Below, piece by piece: positions 1 through 6,324 of a DNA stretch of 7,925 nt; within the stretch, counting starts at the first letter, position 1, and every line of letters starts with the position of its first letter. The DNA comes from Bacteroidales bacterium. GTDB lineage: Bacteria > Bacteroidota > Bacteroidia > Bacteroidales > Bacteroidaceae. The notes beneath the pieces are model-generated. The model was given only the letters and a program-made list of their open reading frames with translations. It was not told where the DNA came from and ran no database searches. The translations under genes and the position numbers were made by a program. The DNA is taken from NCBI GenBank assembly GCA_004558865.1, contig SFCY01000105.1, forward strand, positions 1 to 7,925, written 5' to 3'.

Positions 1-88
1 CTTGATTTTCCCATGTTGGCGGCTTTTCGGGGGGAGGAAATCTATTAGTTTTTTTATCTCAACTGGCTTATAACTCGGAAATTTTATC

Positions 89-96
89 TAAATTTG
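89..96 (+). promoter_or_regulatory. Bacteroidetes-type -7 box for the receptor operon
   Basis: The bases TAAATTTG match the Bacteroidetes sigma-ABfr -7 consensus TAnnTTTG exactly and continue as TTTGCA, like the second promoter in this window. No good -33 TTTG element is visible about 20 bases upstream. Transcription would begin roughly 7 bases downstream. The box overlaps a possible TTG start at 94, which is why I place the receptor start at the ATG at 127. The inferred leader of about 25 nt is A/T-rich. Confidence 0.6.
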
Positions 97-126
97 CAGA
101 AAATAACATTCAATTTATCATTAACT

Positions 127-2658
127 ATGCGAATAAAGGGAAAAATAGCGGTGCTCGCGTTGTGCTGTGCGTCGCCTGCGGTTGCCCAGAACAACAACCA
201 GCGGCAGCAGGCCCAGTCGCTCGACGACAACTCGTTCACCTTCACCGAAGCACAGTTGGATGAAGACGCCAACAGCTACCAAGGCGTCACCATTCTCAAT
301 TCCAACACCAATGCTTACGCCAACGAGGTGGGATACCTGTTCTCGCCCGTGAGGTTCAGGTATCGTGCCTACAACCAGAAGTACAATGAGATCTACATCA
401 ACGGGGCTCCCGTCAACGACGTGGAGCGCGGAACTTTCAGCTTCTCCTCAGTGGGCGGACTGAACCAGCTCGCGCGCAATGTGGACTTCACCCTTCCCTT
501 CGAGACGGGCAGCTTCGCCGTCTCGGGGCTGGCGGGGAGCAACAACTACGACTTTCGGTCGGGCAACCAACGTACAGGCCATCGGTTCTCGGTGGGCGCA
601 GCCAACCGCAACTACACGTTGCGCGGCATGTACACATTCAACAGTGGCTTCAACAAAAAGGGCTGGGCTTTCAGTGCCAATGTCACCTACCGCTGGGCCG
701 ACCAGGGATATGTGGAGGGAACTTTCTACAATTCGCTCTCCTATTTCTTTGGACTGGAGAAGCTCTTCGGCTCACAGCACTCGCTGTCGTTTGCCACTTG
801 GGGCAACCCCACCGAGCGCGCCTCGCAGGGTGCTGCCACCGACGAGAGCTTCTGGCTGGCCAACGACTATCAATACAACCCTTATTGGGGTTATCAGAAT
901 GGAAAGCGGCGCAACTCGCGTGTGGTCAACGATTATGCTCCATCAGCCCTCTTCACGTGGGACTGGAAAATCAACAACGACATGAAGCTCACTACAACCC
1001 TCTTGGGGAAGTACTCCATGTACAAGAGCACCAAGCTGAACTACAACAACAGCGACAATCCCGCCCCCGACTATTGGAAGAGTCTGCCCAGCACCTTCTA
1101 CGACGTATGGAACACGGGCAACACCAACCTCCAGACTGAGTCGGCCTATTGGGAATGGCAACGCGCTTTCGACTATTTTAAATATAGTAAGGAGAACCGC
1201 CAAATTCAGTGGGACCGCCTCTACTGGGCCAACAGAAACGCCAACGCCCTTGGGCGCGACGCCATGTACTATGTGCAGGCCCGCCACAACAACAACCTCT
1301 ACCTCACCCTCGCCTCTACGTTGAGCGTGAAGCAGACCAAGAACAGCAACTGGAATGCCGGGTTCGTGGTGGCCACCAACAAGGGCATGCACTACCAAAC
1401 TATGGACGACCTGCTCGGCGCCCAGTATTTCCATAACATCAACACATACGCCGTGGGCAACTATGCCCCCAATTCAGACTGGGTGCAGTACGACCTGAAC
1501 AATCCCAACGCCGTGGTGGGAAAGGGTGACAAGTTTGGCTACAACTACAACATTGTCACTAACAAGGCCTACGCTTGGGCCAACTATGCCGCCACCGTGG
1601 GACACTTCCACTTCACGTTGAACGGCAGGATTGGCGGCACGAGCATGGAACGCGACGGCAAGATGAAAAACGGCCTCTTCGCCCAAAACTCCTACGGCAA
1701 AAGCGGATGGGCGCGCTTTCTCGATGGCGGTGTTAGGGGCGCAGCCTCATGGGACGCTGGTCATGGCCACGTTTTGTCCATTGGAGCCGGCTACCAGTGG
1801 AATGCTCCCTTGGCCAACGTGGCTTTTGCCGCGGCTGAGATGAACAACGACTTCGTGCGGGACTTGAAGAACGAGCGCGTGATAAGCACTGAAATCAGCT
1901 ATCAGTATAGCGGCTCGTGGCTCCATGCCAACCTCAGTGGCTACTTCACCCAGGTGGACGACGCCACCGAATGGACGTGCTTCTACTTCGACGACATCAA
2001 CTCCTTCTCCTACAATTCCATCACAGGCCTGCAGAAGCGGTATTATGGCGCGGAATTGGGACTGAACTTCAAGCTCTTCTCCTGGCTCGACCTGAAGGCT
2101 GTCGGCACCATCAGCGAAGCCAAGAATTCCAGCGATGCTGATGTGGCCTACCTCAACTCCACGCAGGGCGTGTACAACACCGACCGTGCCCTCATCAAGG
2201 ACATGCGCGAAAGCGGAACGCCGCTCACCGCCGCAAGCCTGGGACTCGACTATCACAACAAGGGATGGTATCTCACCCTCTCCTGCAACTACTACGACCG
2301 CATCTTCCTGAGCTATTCTCCCTATTGGCGCTACGCCAGCAAGGTTGCCTCCCTGCCCAACGGCGTCAACGAGGACGGCTCCTACAACATCCTCGAACAG
2401 GCCAAGGGGCATGGCGGCTTCATGCTCGACGGCAGCATCGGCAAGAGCATCCGCATCAAGAATGGTGGCATGCTCTCGTTCAACCTCATGCTGACCAACA
2501 TCACCAACAACCAGACCATCGTCACGGGAGGCTACGAGCAGAGCCGGAGCGACCTCACCAACTCGGGCAACAGCCGCGGATACGTCTTCTCCAAGAACCC
2601 CAAGAAGTATCATGTCTACGGCACCAACGGCATGTTCCAAGTTTCTTACCGCTTCTAA
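127..2658 (+). CDS. TonB-dependent receptor-like outer-membrane beta-barrel protein with reduced plug
   Basis: This 843-residue protein is probably an outer-membrane receptor importing or binding an unknown ligand. I start it at the ATG at 127, because an upstream TTG (94) lies inside the -7 promoter box and because 127 gives a clean signal peptide: basic MRIKGK, hydrophobic core, cleavage after A-V-A at residue 20. Residues about 50-145 resemble a TonB-receptor plug, with YINGAPVND at 90-98. The rest is rich in alternating Tyr/Trp/Asn strands typical of a large barrel, with a conserved-looking NPYWGYQNGKRRNSRVV at 251-267 and EQSRSD at 804-809. The chain ends in aromatic Phe (VSYRF), as outer-membrane barrels do. 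I recognise the pattern as a Bacteroidales TonB-receptor family. The carboxypeptidase-regulatory-like N-terminal domain usual in SusC proteins is missing and I see no clear TonB box, so active, TonB-driven transport is not proven. Two lipoprotein genes follow in the same operon. Confidence 0.88.
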   Translation: MRIKGKIAVLALCCASPAVAQNNNQRQQAQSLDDNSFTFTEAQLDEDANSYQGVTILNSNTNAYANEVGYLFSPVRFRYRAYNQKYNEIYINGAPVNDVERGTFSFSSVGGLNQLARNVDFTLPFETGSFAVSGLAGSNNYDFRSGNQRTGHRFSVGAANRNYTLRGMYTFNSGFNKKGWAFSANVTYRWADQGYVEGTFYNSLSYFFGLEKLFGSQHSLSFATWGNPTERASQGAATDESFWLANDYQYNPYWGYQNGKRRNSRVVNDYAPSALFTWDWKINNDMKLTTTLLGKYSMYKSTKLNYNNSDNPAPDYWKSLPSTFYDVWNTGNTNLQTESAYWEWQRAFDYFKYSKENRQIQWDRLYWANRNANALGRDAMYYVQARHNNNLYLTLASTLSVKQTKNSNWNAGFVVATNKGMHYQTMDDLLGAQYFHNINTYAVGNYAPNSDWVQYDLNNPNAVVGKGDKFGYNYNIVTNKAYAWANYAATVGHFHFTLNGRIGGTSMERDGKMKNGLFAQNSYGKSGWARFLDGGVRGAASWDAGHGHVLSIGAGYQWNAPLANVAFAAAEMNNDFVRDLKNERVISTEISYQYSGSWLHANLSGYFTQVDDATEWTCFYFDDINSFSYNSITGLQKRYYGAELGLNFKLFSWLDLKAVGTISEAKNSSDADVAYLNSTQGVYNTDRALIKDMRESGTPLTAASLGLDYHNKGWYLTLSCNYYDRIFLSYSPYWRYASKVASLPNGVNEDGSYNILEQAKGHGGFMLDGSIGKSIRIKNGGMLSFNLMLTNITNNQTIVTGGYEQSRSDLTNSGNSRGYVFSKNPKKYHVYGTNGMFQVSYRF

Positions 2659-2703
2659 TCCCAAACCAGACGCATCACTATGTTTATAGAACACCAATCA
2701 GTT

Positions 2704-3537
2704 ATGGACAAGATAAAATTCGCACTCCTCGCCCTCTTCTGCTGCAGCCTCTCAGGCTGCATGGACGGCGACTGGGATGAGCCAACCGAGCTCAACTCGC
2801 GCGGCAACAAGGCCATCGTGGAGTCCAACGTGGTTAGCATCGCCCAGCTCAAGGACACCCACAAGAGCTACATCACCACCGATTATCGCGACGGCCAAAG
2901 CTACACCCAAATCACCAACGACATGCAAATAAAGGGCGTGGTGACGGGCAACGACATTGAGGGCAACCTCTACAACGAGATTTCCTTGCAGGATGAGACC
3001 GGGGCCATCATCATAGCCATCGCCGAGGGCGGTGTATGGGGCTACCTGCCCGTGGGCACTGAAATCGTGGTCGACCTCAAGGGCCTCTACATCGGCAACT
3101 ATGGCAAACAAGCCCAAATCGGCGTGCCTTACACCAACGCCTCTGGCAACACATACGTGAGCCGCATGGGCAAGCTGCTCTGGAACAGCCATTTCAAGCT
3201 GACGGGCAACACAAGAACCGTGGCACCTGTTGAGTTCAACAACTCCACTTGGGACACCTACGCCGACGGCGGCAAGCTCGCCACCATCAAGAACGTGAGG
3301 TTCGACGTGCCCAACGACACCACCACCTTTGCCACACCCAATGCAGGGTCTGGCTCCAAGAGCATCTATTTCAAGGGAGTGGACAAGAGCGTGATGGTCT
3401 ACACCAGCAACTTTGCCGACTTTGCCGCCCGCTACGTGCCCACTGGCCCGGTCGATGTCACGGGCATCGTCATCACTTACAACAGCTACAAGGAGTTCAT
3501 CATCCGCTCGTACGACGACATCCAGCCCGCTAAATGA
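2704..3537 (+). CDS. DUF5689-type OB-fold surface lipoprotein
   Basis: This is a 277-residue predicted lipoprotein. The start at 2704 (MDKIKF) gives a compact lipoprotein signal with lipobox L-S-G-C and the lipidated cysteine at residue 19. An in-frame ATG at 2680 would only add eight residues before the basic region. The cysteine is followed by an acidic stretch (MDGDWDE), which resembles lipoprotein export signals to the cell surface in Bacteroidetes. Residues about 72-155 read as an OB-fold-like barrel (IKGVVTGNDIEGN, then EISLQDETGAIIIAI and VGTEIVVDLKGLYIGNY), and about 190-272 as a second one (KLATIKNVRF to DVTGIVITY). This is the layout I know from DUF5689 proteins, whose biochemical role is not established. 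It lies 45 nt after the receptor gene, so a partnership with that receptor is inferred. Asparagine codons are AAC in 18 of 19 cases by my reading, suggesting strong expression. Confidence 0.82.
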   Translation: MDKIKFALLALFCCSLSGCMDGDWDEPTELNSRGNKAIVESNVVSIAQLKDTHKSYITTDYRDGQSYTQITNDMQIKGVVTGNDIEGNLYNEISLQDETGAIIIAIAEGGVWGYLPVGTEIVVDLKGLYIGNYGKQAQIGVPYTNASGNTYVSRMGKLLWNSHFKLTGNTRTVAPVEFNNSTWDTYADGGKLATIKNVRFDVPNDTTTFATPNAGSGSKSIYFKGVDKSVMVYTSNFADFAARYVPTGPVDVTGIVITYNSYKEFIIRSYDDIQPAK

Positions 3538-3574
3538 CACCATTCAACATCAACAAAGAAATACACAACAAGAA

Positions 3575-4690
3575 ATGAAAAAGATATTATCTTCACTGAT
3601 TGTCCTGGCCACAGCAGCCATCACATTCACTTCATGCGAGGACGTTCCCTCCCCCTACGACTACCCAAACCGCAATGGAGGCTCCGAAGTGGTAGTCGAC
3701 AACGATAGCGTCTACATCAACGCTACTTTCGCCTCTGAGTTCGCACCGTTCACGGCTGTCACGCCACAGGGTGCACCCTGGACCATCGACTCCCACAAGT
3801 ATGCAAAGGGTACGGGGTATGCAAACGGCACGACCACTCCCTCTAACGCCTATCTTGTCTCCTCGGCAGTGGACCTCACCAAGTCGAAGTCGGCCTACGT
3901 GCAGTTTGAGTACATGCTCCGCTACTACACCAACTATGGCAAGTCCAAGGAGGGTGTCGTGGACCGCGTGGTCATCACCGACAACTATACGGGCGACCCC
4001 ACTACCACCACCTGGACTGAGCTGATCTCAGGCGACAAGATGACCGAGGGCTCCGACTGGAACACTTGGTACAAGGCCGCCGTGCAGCTTCCCGCCGAAT
4101 TTGTGGGGAAGAACAACATCGTAGTGGCTCTGAATTATGCCTGCACCGACAATTCCGCAACATGGGAGGTGCGCAACTTTGTACTTCACGAGGGCACTGC
4201 CCCATCGTTGCCTGACATTCCCAATCCCGGCGGCTCCACAGGTGGTGAGACTGGCGGCATAGGCACCGCAAGCGGCAACGCCATCACCTTCACGGCAACA
4301 GACTGTGGTCTTGAAAACGCTGCTGACATTGGCACCCTCGTCTTGAATGATGGAACCAAACTGACATTCGACAAAGGCCAAGGCATGAACGGCCCCAAGT
4401 TCTACAGTGCCGGAGGCGGCGCACTTCGCGTCTATCCTGGCAACACCATCACTGTCAGTTCCTCTAAGATCATTGCAAGCATCGCTTTCACCTGCGACAG
4501 TGCTAATGGGACGGAGTATACGGCAGAGGGAAAAGTCAATGTGAATCCGGGGTCTTTCGCCCTTGATGGCTTGACGATGAACTTCACAAACATCAACGCC
4601 ACCTCAACAGTCATTACAAATGCAGAGACAGGCTCTGGCGGCAAGACCCAAATGCGTATCAAGAGCGTGGTGATCACCTACGCCAACTAA
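3575..4690 (+). CDS. Two-module beta-sandwich lipoprotein, choice-of-anchor J-like
   Basis: This is a 371-residue predicted lipoprotein with signal MKKILSSLIV and lipobox F-T-S-C, the cysteine being residue 21 and followed by acidic E-D. The frame is open further upstream (to 3413), but that part overlaps the previous gene, so the ATG at 3575 after an A-rich leader is the sensible start. Residues about 48-205 resemble a choice-of-anchor J jelly-roll module: PWTIDSHKYAKGTGY, then NAYLVSSAVDLTKSKSAYV, and ending WEVRNFVLHEG. A Pro/Gly-rich linker follows (about 208-233). A second beta-rich module at about 235-371 contains LTFDKGQG and ALRVYPGNTITVSS and ends RIKSVVITYAN. I have seen similar tails in secreted Prevotella proteins but cannot name the family. 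No catalytic motif is visible, so binding or adhesion is more likely than catalysis. It is the last gene of the receptor operon, 37 nt after the DUF5689 gene and just before a terminator. Confidence 0.78.
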   Translation: MKKILSSLIVLATAAITFTSCEDVPSPYDYPNRNGGSEVVVDNDSVYINATFASEFAPFTAVTPQGAPWTIDSHKYAKGTGYANGTTTPSNAYLVSSAVDLTKSKSAYVQFEYMLRYYTNYGKSKEGVVDRVVITDNYTGDPTTTTWTELISGDKMTEGSDWNTWYKAAVQLPAEFVGKNNIVVALNYACTDNSATWEVRNFVLHEGTAPSLPDIPNPGGSTGGETGGIGTASGNAITFTATDCGLENAADIGTLVLNDGTKLTFDKGQGMNGPKFYSAGGGALRVYPGNTITVSSSKIIASIAFTCDSANGTEYTAEGKVNVNPGSFALDGLTMNFTNINATSTVITNAETGSGGKTQMRIKSVVITYAN

Positions 4691-4711
4691 ACCAGCCAAT
4701 CCGCTGATAAC

Positions 4712-4750
4712 AAATCCCCATGGATGCGATAAGTTTCCATGGGGATTTTT
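4712..4750 (+). terminator. Intrinsic terminator of the receptor operon
   Basis: A perfect 13-bp inverted repeat (AAATCCCCATGGA at 4712-4724 and TCCATGGGGATTT at 4736-4748) encloses an 11-nt loop. The T-run spans 4746-4750. It begins 21 nt after the stop codon of the third gene, so it should end the receptor operon and isolate it from the protease-xseAB unit. The A/T flanks (AAAT and ATTTTT) could also let it work in reverse, though no minus-strand gene needs that here. Confidence 0.85.
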
Positions 4751-4759
4751 CCATCCTTG

Positions 4760-4852
4760 ATGGCCTACACAACAATCGCCGATGCCTACGGTGCAGCGTC
4801 CTTTATGGCAATTGTATTATCCGCCGTAAGCGCATTATTTGGAATAGGGTGA
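4760..4852 (+). CDS. Doubtful small hydrophobic ORF (30 codons)
   Basis: An ATG at 4760 opens a 30-codon frame ending in TGA. The peptide begins MAYTTIADAYGAAS and then becomes wholly non-polar (FMAIVLSAVSALFGIG), long enough to cross or lie in a membrane. It has no charged residue apart from Asp8. Against it being real: it starts 10 nt after a strong terminator, leaving no room for a promoter, and there is no A-rich leader or Shine-Dalgarno sequence. It could be a chance ORF, a relic of a larger gene, or a genuine small membrane peptide made by readthrough. I list it only because the intergenic space holds little else. Confidence 0.15.
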   Translation: MAYTTIADAYGAASFMAIVLSAVSALFGIG

Positions 4853-4874
4853 GTGATTTATCGAAGAAAAGTGT

Positions 4875-4882
4875 TACTTTTG
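4875..4882 (+). promoter_or_regulatory. Bacteroidetes-type -7 box for the protease-xseAB operon
   Basis: The bases TACTTTTG match TAnnTTTG exactly and continue as TTTGCA, like the box at 89-96. The predicted start of transcription is about base 4889, giving a leader of only some 17 nt before the protease ATG at 4906. It would also exclude an out-of-frame ATG at 4887. No convincing -33 TTTG lies at normal spacing; the nearest TTTG (4838-4841) is 33 bases away. The box sits inside a short inverted repeat, AAAAGT / ACTTTT (4867-4881). Confidence 0.6.
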
Positions 4883-4905
4883 CAAAATGAACAAACCAAA
4901 AGAAG

Positions 4906-6324
4906 ATGAATCCCAATCATGCAGTATATCTGGCCACTCTCATTGTAGGGCTTGCTTTCTGTATTTCTTCCTCAGCCACGAAGAATGAGACAGGATCCAA
5001 GATGCCTTTTCCCACAGGCAGAGCTTTCCTCTTCCGACTGACATTGGCCGACAAGTGCCACAACCCCTACACACTCGACAAGCCCAGGGAGTTTCTCTCC
5101 ATGCGCTCAATTAACCGACGTTTGCGTCAGGACTTGGCTTTGGACTCCACCGACTTGCCCGTATCGCCCCAATACTTGAGAGTCATTGGCGCACAAGGCG
5201 TACAGATCTTAGGCAAGAGCAAATGGAACAATTCTGTGCTGGTCTCTGCTGTCGACTCAAGCGTGGCCATTACCCTCCATTCCCTCTCCTTTGTCAAGTT
5301 GGTGAGACTGGTGGGCATGACCCCCGACAGCATCCTACCATCCCGACGTGTAGACTGCAAAAACTCGTTCAATTCTTGGGACTCTGTGCCCCAATCCGTC
5401 TACGGTGCTTCGCAAAGGCAAATGGAGATGCTCCACGGAACATGTCTTCACGAGGCGGGTTTCCGAGGAAAGGGAATGCTCGTAGCCGTGGTGGATGGTG
5501 GCTTTATGAACGTGGACCGCATCAAGACATTCTGCGACACCAGAATCTACGGAACGCGTGATTTTGTAAATCCACAAGTGGGTCATTTCTATTCCGCCTC
5601 CGACCATGGAACGAAGACTTTCTCGGCCATGGCCGTCTGTAGGCCGCATATCTATGTCGGTACGGCTCCAGACGCCGCCTATCTCTTGGCGCGAAGTGAG
5701 AACGTACAGTCTGAGAGTCCCGCCGAAGAGGATTATTGGGCAGAGGCTGTGGAATGGGCCGACTCCTTGGGAGCCGACATTGTCAACTCTTCGCTTGGCT
5801 ATCATGCATTCGACGACAAGCGAATGAACTATTCCTATTCGCAGCAGGACGGCCTCGCCGCCTGCATCTCTCGCACGGCCTCACGGCTCGCAGACAAAGG
5901 GATGGTGTTAGTGAACAGTGCGGGCAACGACGGCATGCGCTCGTGGAAACGCATCAACTTCCCTGCCGACGCAAAGGACATCATCACTGTGGGTGCCGTC
6001 GACCTTGATGGAGAGAACGCCTCGTTCAGCAGCATCGGGCCTACCGCCGACGGCCGTGTCAAACCCGATGTGATGGCCCCTGGCAGTCCTACCGCAGTTG
6101 TTGACGGCCGTGGCAATATCTCCCACGACATGGGGACTTCCTTCTCGGCACCGCTCGTCTGTGGTCTTGTGGCCTGTCTGTGGCAAGCCCTCCCGGGAAA
6201 GACGGCAAAGCAAATCATACAGCTCGTGCGTGAGTCGGGTAGCAACGCCTCTACTCCCAACAACATTTACGGCTACGGCATTCCTGATTTCTGGAAAGCC
6301 TACCAGAAAGGGCTGTCAGAATGA
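4906..6324 (+). CDS. Exported S8 family (subtilisin-type) serine protease
   Basis: This 472-residue peptidase is built as signal, propeptide and catalytic domain. A hydrophobic segment at about 7-22 with likely cleavage after S-S-A at 24 suggests export, although the extreme N-terminus lacks Lys or Arg. No earlier ATG is possible because TGA lies in frame at 4888-4890. Residues about 37-140 look like the propeptide of Bacteroidetes S8 enzymes (FLSMRSINRRLRQ, DLPVSPQYL, SKWNNSV). The triad is readable: Asp197 in AVVDGGF, His234 in SDHGT, Ser412 in MGTSFSAP, with oxyanion Asn341 in NSAGNDG. The Asp motif is D-G-G rather than the classical D-S/T-G, which fits a Bacteroidetes subfamily rather than loss of activity. 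The protein stops soon after the catalytic domain, with no type IX secretion sorting domain, so it probably works in the periplasm or anchored to the envelope. Its stop shares ATGA with the xseA start. Substrate unknown. Confidence 0.92.
   Translation: MNPNHAVYLATLIVGLAFCISSSATKNETGSKMPFPTGRAFLFRLTLADKCHNPYTLDKPREFLSMRSINRRLRQDLALDSTDLPVSPQYLRVIGAQGVQILGKSKWNNSVLVSAVDSSVAITLHSLSFVKLVRLVGMTPDSILPSRRVDCKNSFNSWDSVPQSVYGASQRQMEMLHGTCLHEAGFRGKGMLVAVVDGGFMNVDRIKTFCDTRIYGTRDFVNPQVGHFYSASDHGTKTFSAMAVCRPHIYVGTAPDAAYLLARSENVQSESPAEEDYWAEAVEWADSLGADIVNSSLGYHAFDDKRMNYSYSQQDGLAACISRTASRLADKGMVLVNSAGNDGMRSWKRINFPADAKDIITVGAVDLDGENASFSSIGPTADGRVKPDVMAPGSPTAVVDGRGNISHDMGTSFSAPLVCGLVACLWQALPGKTAKQIIQLVRESGSNASTPNNIYGYGIPDFWKAYQKGLSE

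Noticed and set aside
4..55. Possible terminator of an upstream gene: GATTTTCCC (4-12) against GGAGGAAATC (33-42), then a T-run at 49-55
   Set aside because: The stem is only about seven pairs with a wobble and a mismatch, and the T-run starts seven bases after it. No upstream gene is visible to support it.
94..126. Upstream TTG start for the receptor, adding 11 residues
   Set aside because: The TTG is part of the TAAATTTG promoter box, so it would lie before the transcription start. The ATG at 127 also gives a normal signal peptide.
1747..2697. Long minus-strand open frame of 316 codons opposite the receptor gene, with a similar one at 2752-3543
   Set aside because: Both are antisense shadows of strongly biased GC-rich genes. 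Their products are Val/Gly/Ala/His-rich with no recognisable domain, and the plus-strand genes are clear.
2680..2703. Upstream ATG for the DUF5689 lipoprotein
   Set aside because: It would add MFIEHQSV before the basic n-region and make the signal peptide less typical. It cannot be excluded, but 2704 fits better.
4276..4690. Codon-usage shift suggesting that the C-terminal module of the third gene was acquired separately
   Set aside because: Asn AAT codons are 5 of 13 in this module and 4 of 15 in the N-terminal part. The difference is too small to support separate origin.
4887..4988. 33-codon ORF (MNKPKEDESQ...) overlapping the protease start in another frame
   Set aside because: Its ATG falls at or before the predicted transcription start and most of it shadows the protease signal-peptide region.
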